Shown one piece after another: positions 1 to 8,178 of a stretch of 64,000 nucleotides of DNA. The notes beneath the pieces were generated by a model that saw only the letters and a program-made list of their open reading frames with translations, searched no databases and was not told the origin of the DNA. Origin of the DNA: Algoriphagus terrigena DSM 22685 (GTDB taxonomy: Bacteria > Bacteroidota > Bacteroidia > Cytophagales > Cyclobacteriaceae); NCBI RefSeq assembly GCF_000429445.1, contig NZ_AUBW01000016.1:62001-126000 (forward strand), in the 5' to 3' direction. The position numbers and the translations under genes are program-made. Numbering within the stretch: the first letter of the stretch is position 1; each line of letters begins with the position of its first letter.

Positions 1-515
1 TGGCCTTCCAACTTGAGGCCCCAGATGTCATCGGTTTCGGGATTCCCTGCAAGGGCGATAAAATAATTCCCATAGTCCCAATTGAGTTTTCTGATAAATC
101 CCATGCTTTCCTCACTGACTTTGCCCTGCTGAAACTGAATTTCAAAAAGTTCATGAAGGATATCGTCCACTTGCATGATTGCGAAGGTTTTCAAGTAACC
201 CTGAGAGCTGAATATTGAACTTAGGACTTTGTGAAAAGCGATCTTGCTCTGGTCGCTGAGGTCGCCGAAGCGAAGGCCGGTTCTTGGCGCCAAGCCGATG
301 GGCAGATTTGTCCATTCGGTCCGGGCCGAATCCATAAAGGAGATCTCCGCCAGGGATCTTTCTTCCGGACTTAGAGTCTCCCAAAAATTTACTGTGGCCC
401 TTTTCAGGTCAGAAACCTCCTGTGCATGGATGTTTTGGTAGCTGACAAGGAAAAATAAAAAGGCTGAGAGGCAGACCTTTTTGAAGAACGGAAAATACAG
501 AGCCAACCGAGTCAT
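1..515 (-). CDS. DUF3500 family protein, N-terminal part (runs off the left edge)
   Basis: Reading leftward from the ATG at 513-515, the frame stays open for 171 codons to the window edge, so only the N-terminal part is present. A hydrophobic stretch (about residues 12-28) ending in IHAQ looks like a signal peptide, so the protein is probably exported. The conserved pattern of the DUF3500 family is visible: a Trp at about 45, R-x-x-W-x-x-LP near 65-72, a G-LRFGDLSDQ segment near 80-89, SSQGYLKT near 103-110, and W-G-x-x-LEG at the edge. The function of the family is not established. The 3' end, and therefore the full length, cannot be judged. Confidence 0.72.
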   Translation of the reverse strand, partial: MTRLALYFPFFKKVCLSAFLFFLVSYQNIHAQEVSDLKRATVNFWETLSPEERSLAEISFMDSARTEWTNLPIGLAPRTGLRFGDLSDQSKIAFHKVLSSIFSSQGYLKTFAIMQVDDILHELFEIQFQQGKVSEESMGFIRKLNWDYGNYFIALAGNPETDDIWGLKLEG

Positions 516-652
516 AGTTGATTTGGAATATTTTAGAATCAGTGAAGAGCAGAGGGGTAATTGAACGTGTCAAGTTCCAGAAGTTGGCTATTGGGAAGAT
601 ATGAAAAAATGCCAAATCTATTTTCCTGTTTTCGAGGGGTCGGCGCTAATGT

Positions 653-683
653 AAAAAAGCCAATGGAGGCAGTCCATTGGCTT
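653..683 (-). terminator. Rho-independent terminator of the 732-1850 gene
   Basis: An 11-bp perfect stem (657-667 with 673-683, loop GGCAG) is followed on the minus strand by a run of six T (complement of A653-658). It lies 49 bp past the stop codon of the outer-membrane protein gene. Confidence 0.8.
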
Positions 684-731
684 GATGTAATATTGAAATC
701 CCTAAATGATTTGCTGAAGTCGACCGTTTGA

Positions 732-1850
732 TCAGAGTCCAAATCGATACTGAACTCCCGCGATGACCTGCGTTCGGGAGCCCAAAAACCCACCTTCTCC
801 ACGCACCATAAAATGCTTGCTGAACTGATATTGGCCTCCCACAATGAAGTTCCACATATCCGCCGGGCGCTTGTCCATGGAGTATTGGACCGTTGAACTT
901 TCGATAGTGCTGACCGCTCCATCTGCAGCCACCAATATATTACTGGCTCTTTCCAAGATATCATTTGCTTTGCTGTACTTGGCTTTATTAATCGGATTGT
1001 TTTGTTCTACCGGACTGAGGCCGTCCCACCAGGTGTCCACCTTTATTTGTGCGCTTTCGACTTTTTCAATACCGTCATCAATTCTTCCTCCAAGGGATCC
1101 GTCGGGAAACACGTCACTCAGAGGAATCGAACCGTTGGTTTCCGAACTTAAGTGTACTCTAAATCCCCCAACCCACACAGTCACGGCTTTTTCATCTTTT
1201 AGCCTGAAATTCTTTCCAAAGCGGGGCCCAAACACAAAGGTTTTGGCGGGCTTGGCAAGCTGTGGCACATCCGTCCAGGCCACATTCATATCCAAGGCCA
1301 TAAATCCTCCTCCGATACCGATCGTCGGGGTCATACCCAAGCCAAACGTGGTTGCATTGAATTCAACCGTAGAGCCGGCAGTCAGTACTTCCGTAAAATT
1401 ATTGTCCCCGTCAGGTAGCCAAAGACCGAAACCGATGTCTGTGCTTGCCTGAGATTTTCCCAAAATCCCGTAAATATTCAAGAACGGCAGCAGCCAGATA
1501 TCAGGCCTCACTGTTATCGCCCCGGCAGAGGCTACCGCTTTGTTGAAGCGAATGAGTTCGTCCACGTCGTACATTTGACCACCATTGAATCCAATCATTA
1601 TGTTTTCGATGATAATGTCAGATTGCTGACCAAAATACTGAACACTCACACCGGCAGAATAAGGCAACTCAAATCCTGCCCCGGCCGCCTTATCTCCCAA
1701 AATAGGAAGCGCATACGGATATTCAGCCATCTTGACGCTGTCAATGACCCTTTTCTGTTTTTCCCCAACTGGCTTGTTGGAGAAAACCTGGGCCTCAGTC
1801 AATCCTAGAGATAAAACAAGAGCACATCCCAGTAGAAGTATTCGTCTCAT
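732..1850 (-). CDS. Putative outer-membrane protein, unrecognised family (372 aa)
   Basis: The protein begins with a clear signal peptide (MRRILLLGCALVLSLGLTEA, then QVFSN). The rest is rich in alternating polar/hydrophobic segments and short Gly-rich turns (for example around 155-185, TTFGLGMTPTIGIGGG) and ends in VQYRFGL, with an aromatic residue three from the end as in outer-membrane beta-barrels. I do not recognise a named family and assign no function. The gene has its own terminator at 653-683 and a promoter-like TACCTTTG box about 47 bp upstream. It faces away from the DUF4251 gene. Confidence 0.6.
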   Translation of the reverse strand: MRRILLLGCALVLSLGLTEAQVFSNKPVGEKQKRVIDSVKMAEYPYALPILGDKAAGAGFELPYSAGVSVQYFGQQSDIIIENIMIGFNGGQMYDVDELIRFNKAVASAGAITVRPDIWLLPFLNIYGILGKSQASTDIGFGLWLPDGDNNFTEVLTAGSTVEFNATTFGLGMTPTIGIGGGFMALDMNVAWTDVPQLAKPAKTFVFGPRFGKNFRLKDEKAVTVWVGGFRVHLSSETNGSIPLSDVFPDGSLGGRIDDGIEKVESAQIKVDTWWDGLSPVEQNNPINKAKYSKANDILERASNILVAADGAVSTIESSTVQYSMDKRPADMWNFIVGGQYQFSKHFMVRGEGGFLGSRTQVIAGVQYRFGL

Positions 1851-1896
1851 AATAGTGGTACGGTAAAAAGGAACTAGATAAAATTATTGATCCAAT

Positions 1897-1904
1897 CAAA
1901 GGTA
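1897..1904 (-). promoter_or_regulatory. Possible -7 box (TACCTTTG) for the 732-1850 gene
   Basis: The minus strand reads TACCTTTG, matching the Bacteroidota primary-sigma -7 consensus TAnnTTTG, 46 bp before the ATG at 1850. No TTG lies at the usual 17-23 bp spacing upstream, so support is partial. Confidence 0.33.
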
Positions 1905-1971
1905 TAGGGGCTACTTGCCAATAAACATGACGAAAGTCAGGTTTGTAAACCACCGCTTTCAAAAGCGCTTT

Positions 1972-1979
1972 TATCTTTG
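1972..1979 (+). promoter_or_regulatory. Possible -7 box (TATCTTTG) for the DUF4251 gene
   Basis: A perfect TAnnTTTG match with a TTTG 26 bp upstream, which is longer than the usual spacing. It lies about 100 bp before the start at 2077, implying a leader of roughly 90 nt. Weak by itself. Confidence 0.28.
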
Positions 1980-2076
1980 GCAACGACCTTACGGCTAGGG
2001 AAGATCTGGAACGCAAAGGAATTATTTCAATAAAAATCTGATTAAATTAATCGCCTATTCAAACTGTCCAAAAAGT

Positions 2077-2544
2077 ATGAAAAAACTGGCTATTCTCCTT
2101 ATGCTCTGCCTTTGCTTTAGCTTCCTGACTAAAGCTCAGAAGGTCGATCCCGAAAAAGTAAAGGCAGCTGTCGACTCCAAAACCTTCGTCTTTCTAGGGC
2201 GCCAGGCGACCGGAATGCGCGGGAGGTCCATCCAACTAGATCCGGGATACACACTCAATGTGAGTCCGGAAAAAGTCGTAGCCGATTTGCCTTTCTTCGG
2301 AAGAGCCTACTCATCTACTCCCGGCTCCACCGACGGCGGATTGAAATTTGATTTTAGCGAGTATACCTACGAGGTCAAACCCCGCAAGAAAGGCGGCTGG
2401 GATATCACCATTGAGCCTACTCAGCAGAACGACATCCGATCCATCTTCCTGACGATCCAAGAGACGGGCAACGCGTCGCTTCGAATCACCAGCAACAGCC
2501 GGGAGGGTATGTCTTACACCGGTATCCTGCAGTTGGAAGAGTAG
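2077..2544 (+). CDS. DUF4251 domain-containing exported protein
   Basis: A 155-aa protein with a cleavable signal peptide (about residues 1-20, ending in TKAQ). The body matches the DUF4251 family seen in Bacteroidota: a KTFVFLGRQATGMRG strand near 35-49, the SIQLDPGYTLNVSPEKVVADLPFFGRAY segment that gives the family its look, then a Gly-rich turn and the strands WDITIEPTQ...IFLTIQETGNASLRI. The role of the family is unknown; periplasmic or cell-surface location is likely. It converges on the CDF exporter gene with only 9 bp between stop codons. Confidence 0.82.
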   Translation: MKKLAILLMLCLCFSFLTKAQKVDPEKVKAAVDSKTFVFLGRQATGMRGRSIQLDPGYTLNVSPEKVVADLPFFGRAYSSTPGSTDGGLKFDFSEYTYEVKPRKKGGWDITIEPTQQNDIRSIFLTIQETGNASLRITSNSREGMSYTGILQLEE

Positions 2545-2553
2545 GCGCTAGCT

Positions 2554-3462
2554 TCATGAGTCGCTACATTCTTGCTCGTGAAGCAAAACGCAGTCTTCCT
2601 CGTCTATCTCCGTCTCAATTGTATAATGCTCAAAGGGATGTTTCTTCATGATCTCTTTGAGCTTATTTTTTACTTCCAAAATCTCGTTGATAGAGCTGAC
2701 AGGCTTGAGTTTCACATGGGTGGTAAACACGTGATGCTCTCCGTCCAATGACCAAATGTGGGTATGGTGAGTAGATTCCACATTGGTGATCTCCCTTATT
2801 TCAGCTTCGATGGCAGACTTATCCACATCCGCTGGCTTGCCCTGAAGAAATAGAAAAACCGTCTCCTGCAGTCGCTTCAATACATTCCACAGGATATAGA
2901 GCGAGATCAGCAGCGAAAGCGCCGGATCCAAATATGGACTTGGGTAAAAAAGCATCACAATCGAAACGAGCATCACGGCAGCCCAACCCAGCACGTCCTC
3001 GATCAGATGCCAGGATATCACCCGTTCATTGAGGGTTTTGCCATGACTTACTTTCCAGGCCGCATAGCCGTTCACAGCCACACCAAGAATGGCAAAGTAG
3101 AGCATCCCCTTGGCATCAGAGGGTTCGGGATGAAGGAGTCGCAGGATTGCCTCCCGGATCACAAAAACTGACCCCAAGATCAGGACGATGGCATTGATCA
3201 GCGCACCTAAAAGTGAAAATCGGCGGTAGCCAAAGGAATATCTCTCTGTTGCCTTCCTCTTCGAAAGGCTATCCAGCCGCCAGGATGTCCCCAGAGAAAT
3301 CGTGTCTCCCAGGTCGTGCACCGCATCGGACACGATCGAGACGCTATTCACATACCAGCCTCCGATGAGTTCCAGGATCGTAAAAGTGAGATTGAGGAAA
3401 AATGCGGCTTTCAGGCCGCCTCCCGAATCGTGAGCATGGTGGTGGTGGTGATCGTGTGCCAT
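2554..3462 (-). CDS. Cation diffusion facilitator (CDF/ZitB-like) metal exporter
   Basis: Proton-driven efflux of Zn2+ or a similar divalent cation across the inner membrane. The 302-aa length is normal for the family. A His-rich N-terminus (MAHDHHHHHAHD) probably binds metal. The transport site is complete: TM2 carries SDAVHDLGDT (H49-x3-D53) and TM5 carries HLIEDVLGW, the second HxxxD pair. About six hydrophobic helices are followed by a cytoplasmic C-terminal domain from about 205 with TTHVKL and further His residues (THHTHIW). Substrate is inferred from the HxxxD type, typical of Zn transporters, and is not proven. Confidence 0.92.
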   Translation of the reverse strand: MAHDHHHHHAHDSGGGLKAAFFLNLTFTILELIGGWYVNSVSIVSDAVHDLGDTISLGTSWRLDSLSKRKATERYSFGYRRFSLLGALINAIVLILGSVFVIREAILRLLHPEPSDAKGMLYFAILGVAVNGYAAWKVSHGKTLNERVISWHLIEDVLGWAAVMLVSIVMLFYPSPYLDPALSLLISLYILWNVLKRLQETVFLFLQGKPADVDKSAIEAEIREITNVESTHHTHIWSLDGEHHVFTTHVKLKPVSSINEILEVKNKLKEIMKKHPFEHYTIETEIDEEDCVLLHEQECSDS

Positions 3463-3579
3463 TGCTTTAAAGATAGCGGCTTTTCGAAAACGATGGATTT
3501 ATGCACATTCATTGCAAGTGTAGGATTGTGGGTTTGAGTCGTATATTTAAAAACACTAACCCAAACCTAACCTATCCTA

Positions 3580-4479
3580 ATGTCCTCAAGACGTGATTTC
3601 ATCAAGCAAAGCGGACTTGTTCTTTCCGCTGCCGGCCTCGGCCTTTCTTCCTTCGATTTTTCAAAAGCAAAACCCTACAAGATGGGCTTGCAGCTCTTCA
3701 CCATCCGGCAGCCCATGGCCGAGGATCCGGTGAAAACGCTAAAAATCATCGCCGGCTTCGGCTATCAGGACACGGAAATTTACGGCTATGACGGTCCGGC
3801 CAACAAGTATTATGGAATGCCCGCTGCTGATTTCAAAAAAGTCCTCGAGGACAATTCGCTCGAAAGTACCAGCGGACACTACGATTTTATCAAGTACTTC
3901 AAGGGGTCGGATGACGAGCTCATGCGCTATACCGATCAGTGTATCGTAGGGGCTCATGCCCTGGGACAAAAGTACATCACTTGGCCCTGGCTCGATCCAG
4001 AGTCCCGATCGATCGAAAAGTTCAAACTGCTGACCGACAAGCTAAACCTGATCGGCGAACGTGTCAACAAAGCCAAGCTTGGTTTCGCCTACCACAACCA
4101 TGACTTTGAATTCATCGATCACGACGGGGAAAACGGATTTGACCTCATCCTGCAAAACACCGATCCGAAATTGGTCAAGCTGCAGATCGATCTCTATTGG
4201 GTGGCGCACAGCTCTCCGCTCTCCGCGCATGAGCTATTCAAGAAAGCTCCGGGCCGCTTCCCGATGTGGCATATCAAAGACATGGACAAAGTCACTCGCG
4301 ACTACACTGAGATGGGGAATGGCTCCATCGACTACACGAAAATTCTCCCGGACGCTTCACTCGCCGGCATGGAATATTACTACATCGAGCAAGGTGGAAA
4401 CTTTGCCCAGAACCCCATCCAAAGCGTCAAGGACAGCGCAGACTATTTCAAAAAGAACCTGATTGATTTGTTTGGTTAA
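3580..4479 (+). CDS. Sugar phosphate isomerase/epimerase-like TIM-barrel protein, Tat-exported
   Basis: A 299-aa protein with a twin-arginine signal (SRRDFIKQS at residues 3-11, then a hydrophobic stretch), so it should be exported folded, which fits a metal-bound enzyme. The rest is a xylose-isomerase-like TIM barrel (AP endonuclease family 2 fold): GLQLFTIR near the start, FGYQDTEIYG, YITWPWLD, LGFAYHNHDFEF (metal-site His/Glu), LQIDLYWVA, MWHIKDMD and the late EYYYIEQGG strand. Proteins like this often work on keto-sugars in polysaccharide or inositol catabolism, but no substrate can be read from sequence. It is followed by its own terminator. Confidence 0.85.
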   Translation: MSSRRDFIKQSGLVLSAAGLGLSSFDFSKAKPYKMGLQLFTIRQPMAEDPVKTLKIIAGFGYQDTEIYGYDGPANKYYGMPAADFKKVLEDNSLESTSGHYDFIKYFKGSDDELMRYTDQCIVGAHALGQKYITWPWLDPESRSIEKFKLLTDKLNLIGERVNKAKLGFAYHNHDFEFIDHDGENGFDLILQNTDPKLVKLQIDLYWVAHSSPLSAHELFKKAPGRFPMWHIKDMDKVTRDYTEMGNGSIDYTKILPDASLAGMEYYYIEQGGNFAQNPIQSVKDSADYFKKNLIDLFG

Positions 4480-4498
4480 AAGAGGGAAATACCTAATT

Positions 4499-4530
4499 CT
4501 CCAGGGGTTTGTAATCCTTGGAGAGTTTTT
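4499..4530 (+). terminator. Terminator after the TIM-barrel gene
   Basis: CTCCAGGG (4499-4506) pairs with CCTTGGAG (4516-4523) through one G-T wobble and is followed by GTTTTT. It lies 20 bp past the stop codon. Confidence 0.65.
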
Positions 4531-4594
4531 GATTTTAGGGCGAAGTTTAGTTTTTAGGTTCGATTAGACCTGTGCGCTTCGAAATAGCTTTCTT

Positions 4595-5407
4595 CTAATT
4601 CATCGGCGGAGGCGGTGTTTTTTTTCTTTTCAATAACCAGAGTAGCAGTGCTCCAAAAATCAGTACAAAAGGCCAGAGGTTGATCAAAAAAACCAGAAAC
4701 CACTGCAGATTTTCCCAGCCTGCTCCGATTCCTTTGCGGGCCTTATCCAAGAAGCGAAAAGAGTTTTCACCCTCCACATAAAACGAAACATTGAGCGTGC
4801 TGAGCGCCACTCTATCGCTGAGGTAATTGAGTCGCCCCTGCATCGATTCGATTTCTCCGCGTACATTAGCGAGCTCCCGCTCCAAGCCCAATATTTCATC
4901 AACTGTCCGAGCAACTTTGAGGAGTTCGGTATAGCGGATTTCCAATTCTTTTTTGGTTTTCAGCCGTGCTTCTACGTCGATAAACTGCTCCGTAACATCC
5001 TCACTCCGGATGTTGATATTTTCGATTTTGACCGCGTGTTCTTGGATTTTTTGGATCAAAGGATCTAATTGTGCCGTCGGCATTCGAATGGTAATTCGCT
5101 TTTCGGTACACTCGCCGTAGCTGCTGGACGATTCATTGGAGACGAAGCCTTTCAGATTTTTAATTTCATTCTTTAGAAAAGCATCCGTCTCCGTGATGTC
5201 TCTGCATTCAAAGTAGAGGTCTCCTTCCCGGATGATTTTTCGCTCCGCAAATTCAGTATCCGGAGCGGCTTGCTCGGTCGCTGGCACGTCCGCCAACATT
5301 TCATAGGAGGTTGCGGAATCTCCTGCCAAGTCCGGGGAAGTCTGTGTGTTGCAGGCCGCGACGATAAATCCCATCAGGATAGGGAGTTTGATCAAAAAGA
5401 GTTTCAT
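4595..5407 (-). CDS. DUF4349 domain-containing lipoprotein
   Basis: A 270-aa protein with a lipobox-type signal (MKLFLIKLPILMGFIVAAC, Cys19). It shows the DUF4349 layout: the start motif REGDLYFECRDI, a folded region with KRITIRMPTAQLDPLIQKI, the ENINIRSEDVTEQFIDVEARLKTKK segment, a long coiled-coil with heptads (about 150-195, including VDEILGLERELANVRGEIESMQGRL), then LSTLNVSFY and a C-terminal membrane helix (about 235-260) with a basic KRKK tail. It is probably anchored at both ends. Function unknown; in other phyla such proteins sit with envelope-stress genes. Confidence 0.88.
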   Translation of the reverse strand: MKLFLIKLPILMGFIVAACNTQTSPDLAGDSATSYEMLADVPATEQAAPDTEFAERKIIREGDLYFECRDITETDAFLKNEIKNLKGFVSNESSSSYGECTEKRITIRMPTAQLDPLIQKIQEHAVKIENINIRSEDVTEQFIDVEARLKTKKELEIRYTELLKVARTVDEILGLERELANVRGEIESMQGRLNYLSDRVALSTLNVSFYVEGENSFRFLDKARKGIGAGWENLQWFLVFLINLWPFVLIFGALLLWLLKRKKTPPPPMN

Positions 5408-5480
5408 GGAGCTTGGATCTGGATGAAAGTTAAAACGTCAAGATTAGACATTATGCCGCAAATCAAGGAAAATTTAACAT

Positions 5481-6233
5481 CTACCGATCCAGCCAGCCTT
5501 TGAACTCTCCGACTTTCTCCCGGCTGATCAGGATGTCGGTGTCCGAGCAGTTTTTCAGCTTCACTTTCAGTCGGCTGTTGGAGTAGGCCAAGACTTCATC
5601 GACAGCATCGACCCGGCAGAGATATTTCCGGTTGAGGCGAAAGAAAACTGCCGGGTCGACCTGACTTTCCACCTGCTCCAGCGTAGCATCCAGCACAAAC
5701 TTCTTCCCGGTGAAAGTCTGCAAAAAAGTCACCCGCTCCTCACTGAAAAAGAAGGCGATCTCTTCCACGGCGACGCTTTGGATCTTTTCACCAAATCGAA
5801 CCAGAAACCGGTTTTTAAAGGTCTTCTTCTCCGGCTGGAGCAGACCTTTCAAAAGCTCCAAATCCAACACAGGCCTGATCTGGCTGGCTTTGAACTTATC
5901 CACAGCCCGGGCGAGATCCGCGGGATCGATGGGCTTCAACAGATAATCTATCGCATTGACCTGAAAGGCTCGGATCGCATATTGGTCAAAGGCCGTCGTG
6001 AAGATCACCGGACTGTTAATTTTCACTTTTTCGAAGATCTCGAAGCTGATCCCGTCTGCAAGCTGGATGTCGCAAAAGATCAAATCCGGGGCGGCATTAT
6101 CCGCAAACCAACGCACAGCCTTGCTGACTGTATCCAGGTTTTCCGGAAATCTTGCCGCTGGAAAATGTGGTCTCAGAAGCTTTTCCAGCCGGTTTGCCGC
6201 CGGTCTTTCATCTTCTATGATCAGGATTTTCAT
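5481..6233 (-). CDS. LytTR-family response regulator
   Basis: A 250-aa DNA-binding regulator. Residues 1-118 are a receiver domain: IIEDE acidic pocket, FCDIQLADG with the phosphorylated Asp55, FTTAFDQYA, and LLKPID with the conserved Lys. Residues 145-250 are a LytTR domain: FLVRFGEKIQSV, the EERVTFLQTF strand, FFRLNRKYL and ISREKVGEFKGWL at the end. The upstream gene is its likely kinase partner. The two are separated by 110 bp that hold a copy of the repeat element. LytTR domains usually bind tandem direct repeats about 21-22 bp apart, which is the spacing seen in the promoter region at 10398-10447. Confidence 0.93.
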   Translation of the reverse strand: MKILIIEDERPAANRLEKLLRPHFPAARFPENLDTVSKAVRWFADNAAPDLIFCDIQLADGISFEIFEKVKINSPVIFTTAFDQYAIRAFQVNAIDYLLKPIDPADLARAVDKFKASQIRPVLDLELLKGLLQPEKKTFKNRFLVRFGEKIQSVAVEEIAFFFSEERVTFLQTFTGKKFVLDATLEQVESQVDPAVFFRLNRKYLCRVDAVDEVLAYSNSRLKVKLKNCSDTDILISREKVGEFKGWLDR

Positions 6234-6256
6234 ATGATTGTGTTTTGTCTTTTAAC

Positions 6257-6349
6257 GGCCATATAGCCTGTCCCGAGCTTAACTCGGGAGAATCTCGCTT
6301 ATATAGTTATACCGGTGTGTGACGTTCCTCGTCATGCTCGATTTCATTG
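6257..6349. repeat. Interspersed hairpin repeat, copy A
   Basis: This ~93-bp stretch is shared with 51056-51152. Common blocks in the same order are GGCCATATAGCCTGTCCCG, CGGGAGAATCTCGC, GTGTGACG and ATGCTCGATTTC. The CCCGAG/CTCGGG pair (6272-6277 with 6283-6288) forms a hairpin. In both places the element lies directly upstream of a minus-strand regulator gene and in the same orientation. Here it sits between the kinase and regulator genes and overlaps the last codons of the kinase gene. Confidence 0.75.
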
Positions 6350-7414
6350 TTGAATTGTCAGTAGGGGCAGCTTGACCAAATATTCGTGCTCGGTCTGAAC
6401 TACCTCGGGCTGTGCCTTGCTGAGGATGAGATAGCGGGACTTGATATTATTCAGACCAACTCCGGTTGAGGGTTCGGTTTGGCTGGATTTGGGTTGAAAG
6501 GTATTACTTATCCACAGCTCTTTTTCCTTCTGGATGATGTGGATAAACAGCGGATCTTCGGCAGAAGCGACGTTGTGTTTGATAGCATTTTCAAGCAAAA
6601 GCTGTAAAGAAAGTGGCGGTAAAAACAATCCTTTCGGATCGGAGACTTTGACCGAAAAATTCAGATTTTCCTCGAAGCGGATCTTTTGCAGCTCCAAAAA
6701 ATTCTGTGCAAAATCGAGTTCCCGCTGTAGCGAAACCAACTCTTCCTGCTGCACTTCTAGCACATAGCGGTAGATTCGGGACAGCTTTTGGATAAAAGCC
6801 GCCGAGCGGTCCGCATCCTCATACACGAGGTTGGAGAGGGCATTGAGCGAGTTGAACAGGAAATGGGGATTGAGCTGATTTTTGAGGCTTTGGTACTGGC
6901 TCGCGAGTTTTTCGGAGCGAAGCTGCTCCGCTTCGATAGCTGATTTTCTCCACTCCATCAGCCAGGATCGGGTTGTGAAAATGGCCAAAAATACCAGAGA
7001 AATGCCTAGCGGATATTTTGTAAACCCGAGCAGGTCTTTCCAGGGGATTTCTGGGGATGAAAGCCCATCGAGCACTAAATGATAGCCGAAGACAATGGCA
7101 AAACTCACCACAAAAGAGTAACTCATAAACAGGGAAACGGTCAAAAGAAGCCGTTTCACCGGAGAATAAACCCATGATACTCTGGGATCCAAAAAGCACT
7201 CAACCCGGCTTCCTCCCCAGCTAAGTGCCGACGATACCAAAAACGAAAAGACAAAATCCGGAATCATGCTTTTGATCCCATCCCAGCTAAAGAAGCATGG
7301 AAAGCAGAAAACTACCTGAATAGACAGCGCAATGGCGAGATTGATCAAGATGAATTGCCGGAGGTTGTACCATAATGGGCTTTGATGTCTCGGGGTTAAC
7401 GGGGTCTGGGGCAT
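6344..7414 (-). CDS. LytS-type sensor histidine kinase (His_kinase family)
   Basis: A 356-aa inner-membrane kinase of the LytS/YehU class. Four membrane helices are predicted (about 19-41, 52-67, 88-110, 133-150) with no large external sensor domain. A linker follows, then the family hallmark QLNPHFLFNSLNALSNL with phosphorylated His184, and a degenerate ATPase domain with FLPPLSLQLLLENAIKHNV (N-box) and TGVGLNNIKSR (G-box). It is upstream of the LytTR regulator, its likely partner. It probably belongs to the same transcript as the TonB receptor and TPR genes, although an 11-bp-stem hairpin lies just upstream of this gene. Confidence 0.93.
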   Translation of the reverse strand: MPQTPLTPRHQSPLWYNLRQFILINLAIALSIQVVFCFPCFFSWDGIKSMIPDFVFSFLVSSALSWGGSRVECFLDPRVSWVYSPVKRLLLTVSLFMSYSFVVSFAIVFGYHLVLDGLSSPEIPWKDLLGFTKYPLGISLVFLAIFTTRSWLMEWRKSAIEAEQLRSEKLASQYQSLKNQLNPHFLFNSLNALSNLVYEDADRSAAFIQKLSRIYRYVLEVQQEELVSLQRELDFAQNFLELQKIRFEENLNFSVKVSDPKGLFLPPLSLQLLLENAIKHNVASAEDPLFIHIIQKEKELWISNTFQPKSSQTEPSTGVGLNNIKSRYLILSKAQPEVVQTEHEYLVKLPLLTIQQ

Positions 7415-7467
7415 GGCGGAAGATAATCAAAAAGGGTTTTCGAATGATCAGCTGGGCAGGCAAATAG

Positions 7468-7496
7468 CCAATCTCCGGCGCCTGTCCGGAGATTGG
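7468..7496 (-). other. Strong intercistronic hairpin between the TPR and kinase genes
   Basis: CCAATCTCCGG (7468-7478) and CCGGAGATTGG (7486-7496) form a perfect 11-bp stem with a 7-nt loop. No T-run follows on either strand, so it is not a typical terminator. It may stabilise the upstream receptor/TPR mRNA, or partly terminate transcription so that the kinase and regulator are made at lower levels. Confidence 0.55.
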
Positions 7497-7523
7497 AAGG
7501 TTGGCTTAGTTTTCGAAAGCTGT

Positions 7524-8168
7524 TTAATTGCAGGCATTTGCCACTTGCTCAGCCTGAGCTTTTCCCCAGGTGGGCAGCAGATAGTCGTCGCTCACTTTGG
7601 CTTCCTCTTTGGAATAGAGCGCGATTGCGTTTCTAGCAAGTCCGCAGGCTTTCTCTGGGCCTGACCCGAAAAACTGCGCCATCCCTTGCTCCATCTGGGA
7701 CATGAGCATCAACGCGCGCGGATTTTCGCGATCCAGACTGATCGCTTTCCCGAAGAGTTGCATGGCTTGAGGACTTAGACTCTGACCTCTCGATGCTGGA
7801 TCCAGAGAGATTTTTCCCATCACCACATAGCCTTTCATGGCTGTGATTTCAGAGTTATCCACACTGATTTTCTCGGCTTTTTCGACCAAAGTCATCGCCT
7901 GATCGAGGTATTGATCTTTGTCAACTTCAAATCGGAAGACTGCCGTAGTCTGCAAATAGGCCGCATAGTAGAGCGGAAGCCACTCTTCGGGCTTGGCTTC
8001 GGCCATCCGAAGAAAGGCATTGGTCACCGCTTGGGATTCCTCCAGCGTCTGGATGGTTTTCATGGCCGTCACTTGCTTTTTCATCGCGTTTTCATAAGCG
8101 GGATCTGCGCAAAAGGCAGAGAAAATAAAGGCGAAAGCCAGGGCGAGTGTTGTGGATAACTTTTTCAT
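7524..8168 (-). CDS. TPR-like exported protein in the TonB-receptor unit
   Basis: A 214-aa protein with a signal peptide (MKKLSTTLALAFAFIFSAFCA). The mature part is almost all helical and looks like three or four degenerate tetratricopeptide-like repeats (for example QYLDQAMTLVEKAEKISVDNSEITAMKGYV near 85-114 and AMQLFGKAISLDRENPRALMLMSQ near 130-153), with two Cys late in the chain (CGLARNA and the C-terminal NACN). The start is 10 bp downstream of the TonB-receptor stop codon, so the two are surely co-transcribed. Likely periplasmic, helping the receptor; the exact role is unknown. Confidence 0.75.
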   Translation of the reverse strand: MKKLSTTLALAFAFIFSAFCADPAYENAMKKQVTAMKTIQTLEESQAVTNAFLRMAEAKPEEWLPLYYAAYLQTTAVFRFEVDKDQYLDQAMTLVEKAEKISVDNSEITAMKGYVVMGKISLDPASRGQSLSPQAMQLFGKAISLDRENPRALMLMSQMEQGMAQFFGSGPEKACGLARNAIALYSKEEAKVSDDYLLPTWGKAQAEQVANACN

Positions 8169-8178
8169 AGAATGAGTA

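Noticed and set aside
844..1452. 202-codon open frame on the plus strand
   Set aside because: It is fully antisense to the outer-membrane protein gene, has no recognisable domain or signal, and no promoter logic.
4061..4462. 133-codon plus-strand frame inside the TIM-barrel gene
   Set aside because: It is an out-of-frame shadow with a composition rich in Ser, Thr and Arg; the TIM-barrel frame has clear family motifs.
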